Source of the DNA: Liolophura sinensis
Lineage: Eukaryota; Mollusca; Polyplacophora; Chitonida; Chitonidae
DNA length: 64,000 nucleotides
Direction of reading: 5' to 3'
Assembly: GCF_032854445.1 (NCBI RefSeq)
Contig: NC_088302.1
Span: 32,769,979 to 32,833,978, forward strand
Of the stretch, positions 24,341 to 36,130 are shown in pieces. Position numbers and translations under genes: made by a program. The notes below the pieces were generated by a model. It ran no database searches. It saw only the letters and a list, made by a program, of their open reading frames with translations, and was not told the DNA's origin. The first letter of the stretch is position 1; each line of letters opens with the position of its first letter.

Positions 24341-25060
24341 AGCCGACTGGTTTACCAAGGCCCATTTCTCCACTTTTATCATCTCTCCTATGTTTAATGC
24401 ATTCCTTCAGGCCTGTGCTGACATAGTCTTAGAAGGAGACCAGGGCCTTGTCCACTGGTCAATAGAGATGGCTCCCAGAAAGATGCTAGTTGCACTATGT
24501 CTCAGCTGTTGGCATGGGATTCCTTTGCCTCTCTTTTATCCCATGGCTTTGAGGGATGTAAGCCTGCCTGGTGTAATAGAGAGCAATTTCTTCATGCTGT
24601 GATCAAGGAGAACAGCTTTATACACATTCCACTCTTTGTATGCGTAAAAGCACAAAAAGCTCTCGTGCAATACCATTTCTACAGACAGTACTCTTATTTT
24701 TTTTGTAGTGAAGACAAACCAATGCCAATCTTTTTAAAGGACATGTCAGTTGCCAATGTCTTCTGGTCAGCTTGAACTGAATGTTAATGCTTGCATGCCA
24801 GTTGTGTATTATGCCTTTTCCAGTTTCACTTGCCACCTAGGTTAATTATGGTGCTGCATTGTAGTCTTATTTATTACATGCATTTATTTATTTGATTCGT
24901 GTTTCTCAATGAATTTTCACTGATAGGACAGCAAGTTTTGCTAACCCAAGGGTTTGGATTTAAAGTGTCATTGGGGCTCTTTGAAGCCCCATGCATTAAA
25001 GCATTATGCAAACTTGAACCAAGCTCTTGGTTATGCTTCATCTGTAAGACAAAAGGTTTT
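24341..25060. other. Unique DNA, no gene seen
   Basis: Plus-strand frames of ~70-92 codons at 24.39-24.78 kb overlap one another and a minus-strand frame. None has a recognised domain or splice evidence. Confidence 0.5.
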
Positions 25061-25067
25061 TCAGGTG

Positions 25068-25199
25068 CTTGACAAAGTGTGGTGGTTTTCTCTGGGTGCT
25101 CCAATTCTCTGCATCATGAACGATGGCTGCCTTCATTTGGGCAAAGCATTCCTAAATATGTAGCTATTAAAACCCCAACGAAAATAAATGCATAAATGA
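25068..25199 (+). repeat. TTGCCAAAGGTC-family retroposon copy, decayed
   Basis: CTTGACAAAGTGTGGTGGTT, then TCTCTGGGTGCTCC, then TTCCTAAATATG and TTAAAACCCCAACGAAAATA with an AATGCATAAATG tail. The order of blocks matches the copies at 37930, 43503 and 63512. The 3' part resembles the SINE-1 tail, so this may be another SINE family sharing a 3' end. Confidence 0.55.
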
Positions 25200-26390
25200 A
25201 ACTGTCTAATCTGACATTTAATTGCAAATTGCAAATTCATTTCAAACACAACCGTTATGACTGATGAAAACCAACAAAATTATAATGAACATGTAAAGGT
25301 GAAGTAAGAAGTATTGCTTTTTTGTACAAAAATACAATAAGATATACTATCTGGAATGCTTGTTGGGCCCTTTAATTCCAGTGATGGTGATGTATTTCTT
25401 CCATAACTTCAGAGTTGCTTAACGCCAGCAAACCATCAATATATACTGCCCTGTGAATCAAATGTCTGGCCTTTCAAGACATCAACTATGAAATCTTAAT
25501 GTAATTGTACCCATATGCTTGTTCTTTTGTTATTTATGGTACGGTAATTCGCTTTTAAATTGTAATTACTGGAGGATCCTAAAAGGACCCTGAGGAAATT
25601 TAGATTAAAATGAAAACATGTATGTCATGTCATTGGATAACTGATAATGAAGTTATGAAAATTTTCATTTTTTTGTCATACCAATTTCAGTCTTTAATTT
25701 ATTTTTGAAGGGAATTAATTTGGAATATTGGATATAAAACAGCCATTTTATTTCCAGGTGTGGACAGTATGCTTGCTGAAAATGTTTTGGTTTTTTTTTT
25801 TTCGGAACATAGAGCCTTAGGTGACTTGTGGCATCTTCAGATCTTGAGGTAATCCCGCATGTCTTGCGAAAGAGTAAATCAGTAATCTCTTTAGGAGATG
25901 TGGATGACTGTACGTGTCAAATGTGGCAAGTGCTTACAGGGATGGACTTTGCTGTTGAGGGATACTGAGATTCCCATGAAAGGAAATCTAATTGGTTGAT
26001 GGATTAGGCTATAGTTTTGTGTCAACCAAATTGGTTCAAACAAGAGTTTCAGGATTCATCTAAATTTCTTTTATGTATATTAACATAACATGTATGTGTG
26101 CTCCATTAACATGGTCAACCTGAAGAATTTGTGGCAATTTATTTTAGTTAATGCGAGAGATATTTCATGAATGTTGTGGTGGTAAATTTGTTTGTGAATG
26201 ACTCCTCGTTATCATATATGACTGAAACTGTAAAGGAAAAGACTTCTTCAAATCGAATTGGGCATCACTAAATAGACCATTTGAAACTGTGCATAAATAT
26301 ACTTTCATTTATTTTTATAGATTTTTGCAAACAGAGTTAAAGGCACTCAAACATTTGAATTCTAAAGTGAGCTGTATGGACCATACTATC
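25200..26390. other. Unique AT-rich DNA
   Basis: No gene or repeat recognised. T runs near 25792-25802. Confidence 0.5.
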
Positions 26391-26405
26391 AGAGGTTAGG
26401 AACTC

Positions 26406-26421
26406 TGACGTCACAGGAAGT
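26406..26421 (+). promoter_or_regulatory. CRE plus ETS composite motif
   Basis: TGACGTCACAGGAAGT joins a perfect CRE palindrome (TGACGTCA) to an ETS-like core (ACAGGAAGT). CREB/ATF and ETS sites are often paired in animal promoters and enhancers. There is no gene start nearby that I can see, so function is unproven. Confidence 0.3.
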
Positions 26422-26766
26422 TTATCCAACTATAATCACGACACTGTTGAATAACTGTTTTTACCTATGAGTAAAAGATTACGGATTATAATGTTCCCAA
26501 AAATTCCATCCTCAGGTGAACATCAGGAAAAACAAGTGATGTGATGTTCCTAGATACCGTCGGTATAGCTCATACAGCCCACCATAGTATTCAAATATTT
26601 GAATGCCTTTCAACACTCTTAAAACAAATCTGAAAAAAATGGATGAAAGTATTTTTACATGTAGTTTTCAGTTGTCTATATGAACCTTACTTCATATTTT
26701 AGCTTTCTTTAAGTATGACTTAAAACCCCAAGCATATTTACATAAATACATACATCTGTATAGATG

Positions 26767-26768
<2 letters not shown>

Positions 26769-26825
<57 letters not shown>
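26769..26825. repeat. (AT)n microsatellite
   Basis: About 28 uninterrupted AT units. Self-complementary, so it can form a hairpin, and it is likely polymorphic in length. Confidence 0.97.
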
Positions 26826-26829
<4 letters not shown>

Positions 26830-27340
26830 TATTTTCCAAACAACCTGGAGCTCATAAGTTTGAAGAGTGCCTTTTTCAACATTTGATCAGTAGCCAAATA
26901 CAGCACAGGAAATATGATGCAAATTCAAAGATGAGTTCATGAATTTCATGACATCTCAGTTTAAAGGGACTTTAAGGGCCCTCATTGGCGAAGAGAACAA
27001 ATGGCTCCTGTGGCAAGCTTCTTAGGCCTGTACCACTGAGGTTACATACCTCAATCCAACTTGCTGATTCAGTTTTAGCTATATATCAAAATAAGTTCTG
27101 TGGAGACCATCTGGTGAAAGGCTCTGGTAATTTAATCATATAGGATTTTGCCAGATTTGCTCCTCTCAATAACAAAATGTCATATATAAAGTAAAATCAT
27201 ATTGATTGTAAAGCCAAGGCATTAAATGCTAACCAAATCTTAAATAAATTCAGTGAGTCAAGTCAGTGAAATGTTATTGTGGGCATATATGACAGTCATA
27301 TACATGCATTCTTCTCTTGGACTTGTCATACAAGCAGCTC
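26826..27340. other. Unique DNA, no gene seen
   Basis: Nothing recognised. Confidence 0.5.
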
Positions 27341-27342
27341 AC

Positions 27343-27452
27343 CTTGGTTTCCTCCAACCCTAATGCTGGCAGCCGTTGTTTAAGTAAAATGTTCCTTAAG
27401 TACGACATAAAACAGCAATCAAATAAAAAAATAAATAAATAAATAAATAAAA
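27343..27452 (+). mobile_element. SINE-1 3' fragment
   Basis: Only the 3' third remains: TTGGTTTCCTCCAACCCTAA, TGCTGGCAGCCGTTG, TTAAGTACGACATAAAACAG, then an A-rich tail of five AAAT units. 5'-truncated; no clear target-site duplication. Confidence 0.75.
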
Positions 27453-29630
27453 CTCATCAAGAACGCGGAATCATTTATCAGGATATCAGGTTGAGACAAT
27501 GCTGCTAGATGTCCCAAGAATACTGCTGTATCAGTTTTCAGGCCAACTTCAGTTGATGCTTAATTGTACAAGCTGGCCAAGTCTTCATGTTTTTGGGGGT
27601 ATGTTTGCACATTTGTTGGACTGGTACATGTAGTTAGTGGCTGTATATTTTCTGTGCTATGAATATTCAGAACTGTTGGGGTTAAATAGAAGATAAATTT
27701 GGGAACAAAGTTCTGCATGTAGTTTCAACCAAACCATTTCTTGCAATGACATATATGTGTAGAGTATATTGCTGGGAGAATATTTGCACACCTCATGAAC
27801 CTCGTGATTAAATGATGAATGAACTCCTATCAACAATTCAGTATGTACTACAGCATGTCGTAGCCAAAAATATTTTTATTCTGCTCTCAAATATCCCAAA
27901 TTCTCAGTATTTTAAGGACATTAATCTATGAAAGAAAAGTTTCAATACTGATTCACCAAGGTTTAACTAACATCAGGTGATTCCTTGCATGGCTTCTGGT
28001 AGAAAATATTGGGCAAGAATAATCAAATTGAGAGAGAGAGAGAGAGAAAGAAACAGCACACATACAGACAGCCAATCGTAGTGCCAAGTGGTTTGTTTCC
28101 TTTTGTCTTGGCCAGTGGATAAATCCATTTTGCAAACTAAAAGGTCATTGTGTAAAGGCAGACGACAACTGTTGGGTTCTGTCCATCACATCTATGTTTA
28201 CTATCAAGTGGAATGTTTCAGTGGGATTTCAGTGTGACTGCTGTGTTAAAATGCATGTATGAAAATGTACGTTAAATTCAGCACTCAGAAGACACTACAA
28301 TCTTGACAATACATGTTGCTCTGGAAGTTTAAACAATTTGTACTCCTAAACCCACTTCCTCTAGTGTCCTTTATGATCAAGCGTAGTGAAAAAATTGTTT
28401 TGCCTAAAAGAGCTACAGTTTTAGTATGATATTAACACAGTTGCTTGTTTGGCAAACTGCCAGTACATTATTGATAGATTGTCGGCAATTCTTCGATAGT
28501 GACATGTCAAAATTTCAATCAACACACTTGCTCTGTGACTTAACAGTTCATGCTTTTTGGAATAGACTCTGATGAATATAATTCTGCTGATTAACTTTTT
28601 ATGTGACATTATTTTCCCCAATTAGTTGAATTGTGGTGTAACCAGATAAATACACTATGACAAGTAGGATGTCATTGTTGTAAATTGAATGATTAAAAAG
28701 AAAATTGACCATGAACATGGACTTTGAGACTGCACGTAGGCATGACTAAAATTTTATCAAGTCCATACATGTGTGCTTAATAATCTACGAATGATATTCT
28801 ATTCTTGATTCTAATTGATACATTGACAATTCTTATTTACAATTCCGTAGATAAATTTAACTCACAATAAAGTTGTGGGTTCATTTAAAAAAGGTTATCA
28901 AAACTACTTATTGCTGTCAGTATTTGAGAAAAGATATCCGTCATCAATATGTAGTATTTGAGAAATGATATCAGTCATCAATATGTACTGTATTTGCCCT
29001 AAAAGTCACCCCAAGATGTGCATTTTAGAGGGAAATAAAGATCATTACGTACTACTTTTGGTGCGTAAACTGATTTTTCCATTTGGATATCATCCTACGT
29101 GTACAGTAGACCCTTCCAGTCTTATAAACAACTATCTAATATCAGTACAACTTTCAGAGCTTTCTGTATGAGTAATTTGAAGTTATGTGTGAAATTCTAT
29201 GTCAGATAGAGTATTTTTGAATGCTAACGTGCATTATTCTACTTTTGATGTAAAGGTTGTTTCATGGACAATCGGTTTGGAATCCTGTTTAAAAGATCAT
29301 GCAAAAATGTTTTGTTATTCCAATGGAACTTAGCTGTTTACATGAGATCACTGCTTTATTTCCAACTGTTGTCTTTGAGCTTCTGTGGTATCCAGGTTCA
29401 GAGGATATCAGGCATGTCTGGAAATGCATCGCAATGGGAGAAAAGCATTTTATGGGAGAATGGCTAGAGAAACATTGTTACCGAGACTAGGTGGCTTAGC
29501 ACGAGGCCAAGACGCTGTGTTTATAACTGTGATCCGTGTCAGAGGAGCGGAGGTCGTGATCAGGGGCTGAGAAGTAATGCTCATGCAGACAAAGAACTAT
29601 CAGCTGATAAAAGTTCTACGAAAGGTTAGG
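27453..29630. other. Unique DNA with a short (GA)n run
   Basis: A (GA)n run lies at about 28030-28047. Several 60-75 codon frames occur on both strands at 28.9-29.6 kb and overlap in different frames with no domain, so they are treated as chance frames. Confidence 0.5.
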
Positions 29631-29639
29631 TTAAAAATA

Positions 29640-30335
29640 CCTTTCTCTCTTTGAGCCAGCCCGCAAATGTTTGGGCCGATAAGACACTTAGTTAAAAGTT
29701 GACGCTGGCTGTGTCTTGATGGGTCTGTCACTCGGAACATCGGCCCTGACAAAAGTCTCAATTATCTGCTCGTACTTGATTGAACGGCTGTGTATGACTG
29801 CTCTATCATTGCTGCCATTTCCCTTTGTCACTTTGATTTGGGGTTGTTCCCCTGTCTTCCTGATTTCACAGTTCAGAACAGGAAGTGCCAATTGACAGCC
29901 ATGGGAGAAACCCAATCAGATGGCTGGAAAAGAAATACAAGAAATGGAGCAGGAAAAAATGATCTTAATGAGCATCAAAATGGCCCTGTTATACGGATGC
30001 AAAGGTGCGAGTCTGGGCCTTCCTTAGATGGAAACGTGGAATCAGTGCTGGAGTCCTGGCTGAAATGGCAGGCACCATGTAGTGCGAGGGGGTTTAAGGG
30101 GATCTGTGGGAACGCTCTAGTTCAGGCAAGGCAATAACTAGCCTTTAATCAGCAATAGCACCATCAGCCTCCTCTTGCCCAACTCCAACAGTCCAAAGAG
30201 GGCATAAAATAAAATGCCATTTATTGCTGTCTGCGATTTGCTGCGCCAGCCAAAGTGAGGCAATAAAACAAGTGGGCTACAGAGCAAGGAAATAATGGAA
30301 GATTAAACCCAATGTAATATCAATATTGACATTTC
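29640..30335. promoter_or_regulatory. Long candidate conserved non-coding block
   Basis: About 700 bp without any repeat or homopolymer run. It contains GATAAG (~29679), CTCAATTATCTGC (~29758), CAATAAAAC (posterior-Hox/Cdx-like, ~30262) and CCATTTATTGCTG (~30217). The ~115-codon plus frame (29790-30137) begins at a non-ATG codon and has no known domain. The texture fits an enhancer better than an exon. Confidence 0.35.
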
Positions 30336-30586
30336 TCTAATCACTGTCTTAATTCCTAATCATTTGTTTTATATTTATGTGATTATGTCCAAATCAGTTA
30401 TGGAGTGATAGGATCAGTGTCTTAAGACTGTGCTAGTATTCAAGGCATTCGGTTCGTCTTATTTATCTTTGGGAATATCTTCCTTAGACTGTTCCTTGGC
30501 TTTTGAATGTGGCTTGCTTGGAAAAGATATCTCTATTGCATACAGTTCATGTATGAGTGTGACTATCTGCCTCATTTTATTACAGC

Positions 30587-30839
30587 ATTGAGGGAGGGCC
30601 AAGGTGGTTAGCCTGCGAAGACGGCGCAATGAGAAATGAGCCTATCACCAAAGTAGTCTCTCTGAGCTCAAGTCCAGCTCATGCTGGCTTCCTTTCCAGC
30701 TGTATGTGGGAAGGTCTGTCAGCAGCCTGCAGATGGTTGTGGGTTTCACCCGGGATCTGCCTGATTTCCTCCCACCATATTGCTGGCTGTCGTCATGTAA
30801 GTGGAATATTCTTGAGTATGGCGTAAAACACCAGTCAAA
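30587..30839 (+). mobile_element. SINE-1 copy, near full length
   Basis: Head relic GGTGGTTAGCCTGCGAAGAC, AGTCCAGCTCATGCTGGC, GTGGGAAGGTCTG, CAGCCTGCAGATGGTTGTGG, and the 3' end TATTCTTGAGTATGGCGTAA. Flanked by a 9-bp direct repeat, TATTACAGC, at 30578-30586 and 30840-30848. Lacks the long AAAT tail. Confidence 0.85.
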
Positions 30840-30848
30840 TATTACAGC

Positions 30849-31730
30849 TTTGGTGCCAGAAAAGTTTCTTTAGATACGGTATATGTATGCGCCATGCATA
30901 GATACTTCAGGTAAACCAAAATAGTCATGGAATCAGATCTGTACTATTAAAAGCTGTTGATGTTCTTACAGGATCAGTGTGAAAAAACAAGTCCTGGATT
31001 TTGGGTATAAGGTCAAACATGTGCATTGACATTCATCTCTGATGTATAATGTATTTTTTTATTTTGTTTTATTTTAGGAAATCAAGAAAGCATGATTTAT
31101 GCGATGATCTGGTATAATATATAGCAACAACAGTGTGGTAAACCTTAAAGCTTAGTATAATCGTTGTTCAAATATTATAACAGTAAGAGTATATAATTTC
31201 ACTTACTGTATTAAATATGTCTTACATTTTTAAAGTGGAACTGTGAAAATTATATGTATGTCATATTTCCCATGATACTGAATATGCAAGCTCTGAAAAT
31301 GATGGGGAATCATGTATGTTACATCTTCTTCTTCTTTATGAAGCATCCTAAAAAAAATTTTGTTTTCCTCCGGGTACATCACCTTTCACGCTTGATCCAG
31401 AAGTCTAATATTCGTCATTTCCCGAGAGTCCCCTACATATCAGGTAGATCCTGTTGAATTGGGACTGTGGGCCTTCCATTAGGACTGCATTAGTGAGTGG
31501 TGGTAGAGTATAATATTGTCTTGACAGAGAATTCCTCTCTACGCCTGCATGACTGGTCGTTAAAGAAACTAGAGTCATTCACTCATCCAATTTCCTTTAC
31601 AAGATTATATTTGTCTGCGTAAACTGAAATGTATTCTTTGTTGGTGCTATTCTTCGCTGTAGCAATCAGTCGCTTCGAATAATTTGATTATTCAACACAA
31701 ATATTATGACTTGTGTTGATGGGGCAGACA
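30849..31730. other. Unique DNA, no gene seen
   Basis: Nothing recognised. Confidence 0.5.
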
Positions 31731-31739
31731 TATAATCAG

Positions 31740-31960
31740 ATTATTAATGGTCTCCCAGTGAATGGTGAAATAGGAAACGCTGTGGCGGCTGGTAGGCAAT
31801 ACCCAACTCGAAGCTGAATTTAGCTCGAGACATTTGGGCTAGCTCAAGCAAAGAAAGCCTAATTAACTCAGCCTCAGAGAAACTTGGGCTTTGTGCAAAG
31901 TTTAAAGAAAATTAAACTGATTGAAGAAGTCATGTGATATGACAGCTGAAAAAGATTGTT
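31740..31960. promoter_or_regulatory. Candidate conserved non-coding element
   Basis: Repeat-free, with CTAATTAACTC (homeodomain core, ~31858), GCAAAGTTTAAAG and AGCAAAGAAAG (Tcf/Hnf4-like), and the near-palindromic AGCTGAATTTAGCTCGAG. Inference from motif density only. Confidence 0.25.
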
Positions 31961-32148
31961 TGATTAAACATCAGTGCTCAATGGTGGCTGTGTGCGGAGG
32001 TATACACGACATCCCGATATCATTGTTCTCGCAGTACTCAATCACCTGCATGTCAATCCTTCCAGATCAATACCGCTTGTTCCACATAGCAAAAACTCCA
32101 TCCATTCACCTGTGTTAGAAATAGATTTTATTGCTGTACAGGATATCA

Positions 32149-32670
32149 CGTGTGTTGGAATTTAAATTCTCATCTGAAGGAACTTGTCTCCGCCAGGGTA
32201 TTTTGCTAGAAATAGTACAGTAGTCTTCATATGCACGTGTGTATAGGAATTAAAATTTTCACCTGAAACAGGAGCCTCCGTGGCTCAGTTGGTTAGCGCG
32301 CTAGCGCAGAGTAATGACCCAGGAGCCTCTCACCAATGCGGTCGCTGTGATTTCAAGTCCAGCTCATGCTGGCTTCCTCTCCGGCCATATGTGGGAAGGT
32401 CTGACAGCAACCTGCGGATGGTCGTGGGTTTCCTCTGGGCTGTGCCCGGTTTCCGCCCACCATAATGCTGGCCGCCGTCGTATAAGTGAAATATTCTTGA
32501 GTACGGCGTAAAACACCAATCAAAAAAAAAAAAAAAAAAGTCACCTGAAACAACTTTAATTTCCCGTGCATTAGTGTCTTGCCAGAAATAGTCCAATATT
32601 GATCTGTCAGTACTTATGTAGGATTTAAATTTTCATCTAAAGAACTTGCCCATGCAACTGACCTAATTTG
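32149..32670 (+). repeat. Degenerate tandem repeat split by a SINE
   Basis: After removing the SINE at 32271-32540, about 2.5 units of roughly 90-100 bp can be read. Each has GGAATTTAAATTCTCA or GGAATTAAAATTTTCA or GGATTTAAATTTTCAT, then a GAAACA/GGAACTTG word, then GCTAGAAATAGT or GCCAGAAATAGTC. The array predates the SINE insertion. Confidence 0.6.
32271..32540 (+). mobile_element. SINE-1, full-length and youngest-looking copy
   Basis: A complete tRNA-headed SINE. The A-box-like TGGCTCAGTTGG is at 32281-32292 and the B-box-like GATTTCAAGTCC at 32349-32360. Their ~68-bp spacing is wider than in a tRNA gene, so the head contains extra sequence. A long central domain follows (CAACCTGCGGATGGTCGTGG; CATAATGCTGGCCGCCGTCG), then AAGTGAAATATTCTTGAGTA, CGGCGTAAAACACCAATC and a pure A tail. 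It is bracketed by a perfect 12-bp target-site duplication, TCACCTGAAACA, at 32259-32270 and 32541-32552. Overlapping frames on both strands are shadows. The class resembles the tRNA-derived SINEs with conserved central domains reported from molluscs; I cannot assign the exact family name. Confidence 0.93.
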
Positions 32671-33580
32671 ATGAAATAATTAAATAGTGATCAATCTATA
32701 ACATGTACAATTACGCTGAACATACTTTTAACATTTAAATGCTTTTACATCTGTGACTACTTGGGCAAGATTTTTTCTTGCAGTCAACGGAATCTGATGA
32801 GTTTATGAGTGTCATTCAATAAGGAGTTTGTTTAAGACTGTTTGGGCGCAGCGTGTCGTAGCTCAACACCTGTCAACACACCTCTTTTACCAAGAAACGA
32901 TGCCAGACATGAAAACTGCATTTCCTCCCACTACTTTATTTATACGGTCTGAACAGCTAATTATGTACTCGCCCTTCCTTGGCAGCCTTTCTAATTATAC
33001 CCCAACTTTCAATACATTCCCTAACAGCAATCAGCATTCCCATCAATAAAAATGGTGGCTTTGCCTTCAAAGTATCCAAAGGGGCAAATCCCAGGGGCTC
33101 AATTTTTGAAACAATCTTCAGTAATTAAACTGCTTGATTTAAGGATATTACGGTCTGCAAGTATTATATAGATTTCTCAAAGTAACCATTTCTTTGTTTT
33201 ATAGACCACTTTGTGCTTTGCTTGCAGTGCAGTTTAAAGAGAAGGTGTGAAGAATTGATTTGCAGTGATGTAATGTGTTTATGGCACCAGACATTTTTGT
33301 GGCAGTAAAATACTCCAGCCATTATTTCCCGGTAAGAAAGGTTATATATCACATAACGGCTGTTCATTTTCTCGGACTGTCTGACCAGTGTGATGTATTG
33401 AAGGGCGTAGCTAATACCCAAGTGACCACAGCTATAGTCTTGGGGCAGAGATTTCATCCTCACAACCCATCTATCATGGATGGCCCTATATAACAGGGCT
33501 TTTTTCCCCCATCCGCACCGCACAAGCATGGTAAAATGAACATCAAGCCTCTGGTTGAGCTGTCAAAAGTTAATATGAAT
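32671..33580. other. Unique DNA, partly conserved-looking
   Basis: 32860-33110 and 33240-33520 are repeat-free with balanced composition. A ~121-codon minus frame (33164-33529) and a ~72-codon plus frame overlap there; neither has a recognised domain. Confidence 0.35.
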
Positions 33581-33589
33581 AAACATTTC

Positions 33590-33870
33590 ACTAATGACAA
33601 ATCCTAATAAACATGCTTGTGGCTCCAGCTTCTTCTAACTTCCGCAAAATTACATCAACATAACGAGAAATATTATCTATCATCGGGAATAAATATTTGT
33701 CTTGGAGCCTGGGAATCAATGAATGATTGATCAGAAAATTACACCCCTGCGTCGGCGAAACTTGCCTTGGCAAATTGCTCCTAATGGTATTTATGGATTA
33801 TGCTATAGCTCTCCCATCAACCAAAGAACCTGATGAAATAATGCTTGGTGCCAAAAAACAGTGACCGAGT
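33590..33870. promoter_or_regulatory. Candidate conserved non-coding element
   Basis: Repeat-free. Contains TCAATGAATGATTGATCAG (~33716), ATAAATATTTGTC (~33690), TTGCCTTGGCAAATTG (an NFI-like TTGGCA half-palindrome, ~33762) and GGTATTTATGG (Hox/Cdx-like). A plausible enhancer by texture only. Confidence 0.3.
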
Positions 33871-35840
33871 GGCAAACTTTTAGTTTCTCTGCTGAACTAG
33901 TACATGCAAATGTCATGAATAAAACGATTCCAGAATTACTGGATGTTTGTACATTCATGTTAATTACATGTAGTTTCCACCTCCAAGCTTGTCATTCCTT
34001 TGCTTATATTTTTCTTTCAGCTTTAATACAGTTGATGAAAACCTTTTTGGTAGCTGACTTGAAACTTGAAATGAAAAAAATTCAGTACCTAGCCATAGCT
34101 TATCTTTTAATTACATGCATGATTCATTCCTGCACACCTATTCCTGGGTAAAAAAAGTAGATGTATCCAGCAGATGTAACTATTGAGCCACCAACTTAGT
34201 TAAAACAAATTCTTTCACTTTTCACTTGGTGACAGAAACTAGGTATATCTAAAAGTGCACACCCATATATATTTTTTATATTTGGAACTAATATAACACT
34301 TAGGCCTATATTAATTAGTCTAGTTTATTATGTACACGCAATGCCTAAAATCTTTGAAGATCATGCATGCAGTATTGTTGCATGTAATGTAATCATGAAT
34401 TATCATATGGAACAATTAGATATTGATGATGTTCCCATATTGAGTGTTACATATCTATGTTATTTGTCCTTAGTGGAAGGGGAGTTGGGGGGGGGGAGGG
34501 GTATAAATAGTCATTCAGCCATTCATGAAACTGTTTTCCAGACTGGTTTTCAACATGTTTCATCATATTGAATTGAACAGTGCTATGCAACTTTACCCTT
34601 GACAAGTTACAGGTAAAGTTCTTATTTTTGTCTTGATACAGCTTTGCCAATGTCTCATTATATTGATATGGTAATTTGAGCAGGTCTGTTTAATAGCTCG
34701 TATAAACTCTGTGCTAAAGACACCTGCTGAAATGAAGCCCCAACTCATGGCAATCACAGTATTCTGACAAACAACCATCCAGTATAGGTACACCATAGGC
34801 CTCAATCCCCTTATGTTGGGAGTGCCAAATGAACACGAGTGCCAAGACTGTCAAATTCAAAGTCTTACATGCTGGTATGACTGACCATACACAAAAGAGC
34901 CACAGATGGAGTCGCTCACTGACAAGGTCAATGACAGAACTCTCGTGGTGTATTTCCCATAACCCTTTGTTCCCATACATTTGTAAGATCACTATTCATG
35001 AATAATTGTTTTTGATCATTTATTTTTTTTTTCAGTATTGGTGTGAATTTTTTATTTACACATTTCATGAATATACATGTACCTTTTTTATCTCATGTTT
35101 GGTAAAATGCACTTTCAGAAGTAATGATGGTTTTTGGTGACAACCCATAAGGAATCTATCGTACTTCACAAAAATTCTCTTGTTTGGCCTGATATTGCAG
35201 TTGAATCAATCAGAATCAAAGAAATTGTCACTTGAAAAATGCTAAAAACCTCTTGTACCAAGCAATCCCAAACCAAAAGCACTATATATCAACAATGTAT
35301 TTCACATAAACCCTTTGTTTTAAATACATGTGTATGCTGACTTTTATCAACAATTGCTTTTGAACATATTTTTTTTTTTTTACCAATATTGAAATTAACT
35401 TCTGTTTGCACATTTCAAGAATGACTTTTGTCCTTAACAGTCCTTACATGATATGTAATTTGCAGCCTGGAAAATAAAACTTTTTCAGCTGGTGTTCTTT
35501 TAATTTTATGTCGGTGGAACTCAGAGCTGTGTATTAGTTGGCTGTCAGTGTCATCACCTGAGTCAAAAGCAGCCTGAAGTGATCTGTGCATGGTACATGA
35601 TATTACAGATGAATCTGTTTGATTATTTAGTTTGTTGATAAATGGGCGAGTTATTCCCAGGTGTACCATTGGGCACAGCTAGGTCAATTAGAATGTCTTC
35701 TGTTTAACCCTTCTGGGCAGCTGGCACTGTGGAAGCCAATACCCCCATCGTTAGTAGCTCTGTATATAAGGTGCTAATGATCAATAAATAAAGCCAGCAT
35801 TGACAACAGATCCTCAGAGAAGGTTACAAATTTCTAGTAG
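33871..35840. other. Unique DNA, no gene seen
   Basis: A G-rich patch lies at 34486-34501. The ~96-codon plus frame at 33861-34151 crosses a TTTCTTTCAG acceptor-like site near 34019 but carries no domain. Poly-T runs occur near 35025 and 35370. Confidence 0.45.
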
Positions 35841-35849
35841 AAAGGTGGA

Positions 35850-36130
35850 ACCTCTGTGACAGCCTTTAAATTACCGTATCTAAAGGCGATGTCAGGGCAG
35901 GAGAAAACATGGCGCCTCCTTTAAGCAATGGCACCCCAGAGGGGAACCGTTACAGGGTAGTCATCACAAGTGACTTCCTCTAAACAAGAAAAGCGTATGG
36001 CCGTCATTCCGGTTGAACCCGAGACAGGTTGTAGGATTTTCCTTTACGATTGCTGTTTGTCCATTAAACGACCCGAGAACCAGTAAAGTTCCAGATTACC
36101 GACTGAGATTCGGAGGTGAATTTTTTTGGC
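35850..36130. promoter_or_regulatory. Candidate conserved non-coding element
   Basis: GC-richer and repeat-free. Contains ATGGCGCCTCC, GTCCATTAAACGACC (homeodomain/Cdx-like TTAAACG) and CGATTGCTGTTTGTCC near 36045. No frame of interest. Confidence 0.3.

Noticed and set aside
29790-30137. ~115-codon plus-strand frame
   Set aside because: Non-ATG start and no family resemblance; the surrounding DNA reads better as conserved non-coding sequence.
32280-32361. Possible tRNA gene
   Set aside because: A- and B-like boxes are present but ~68 bp apart, no cloverleaf can be drawn, and the sequence continues into a SINE body with a target-site duplication.
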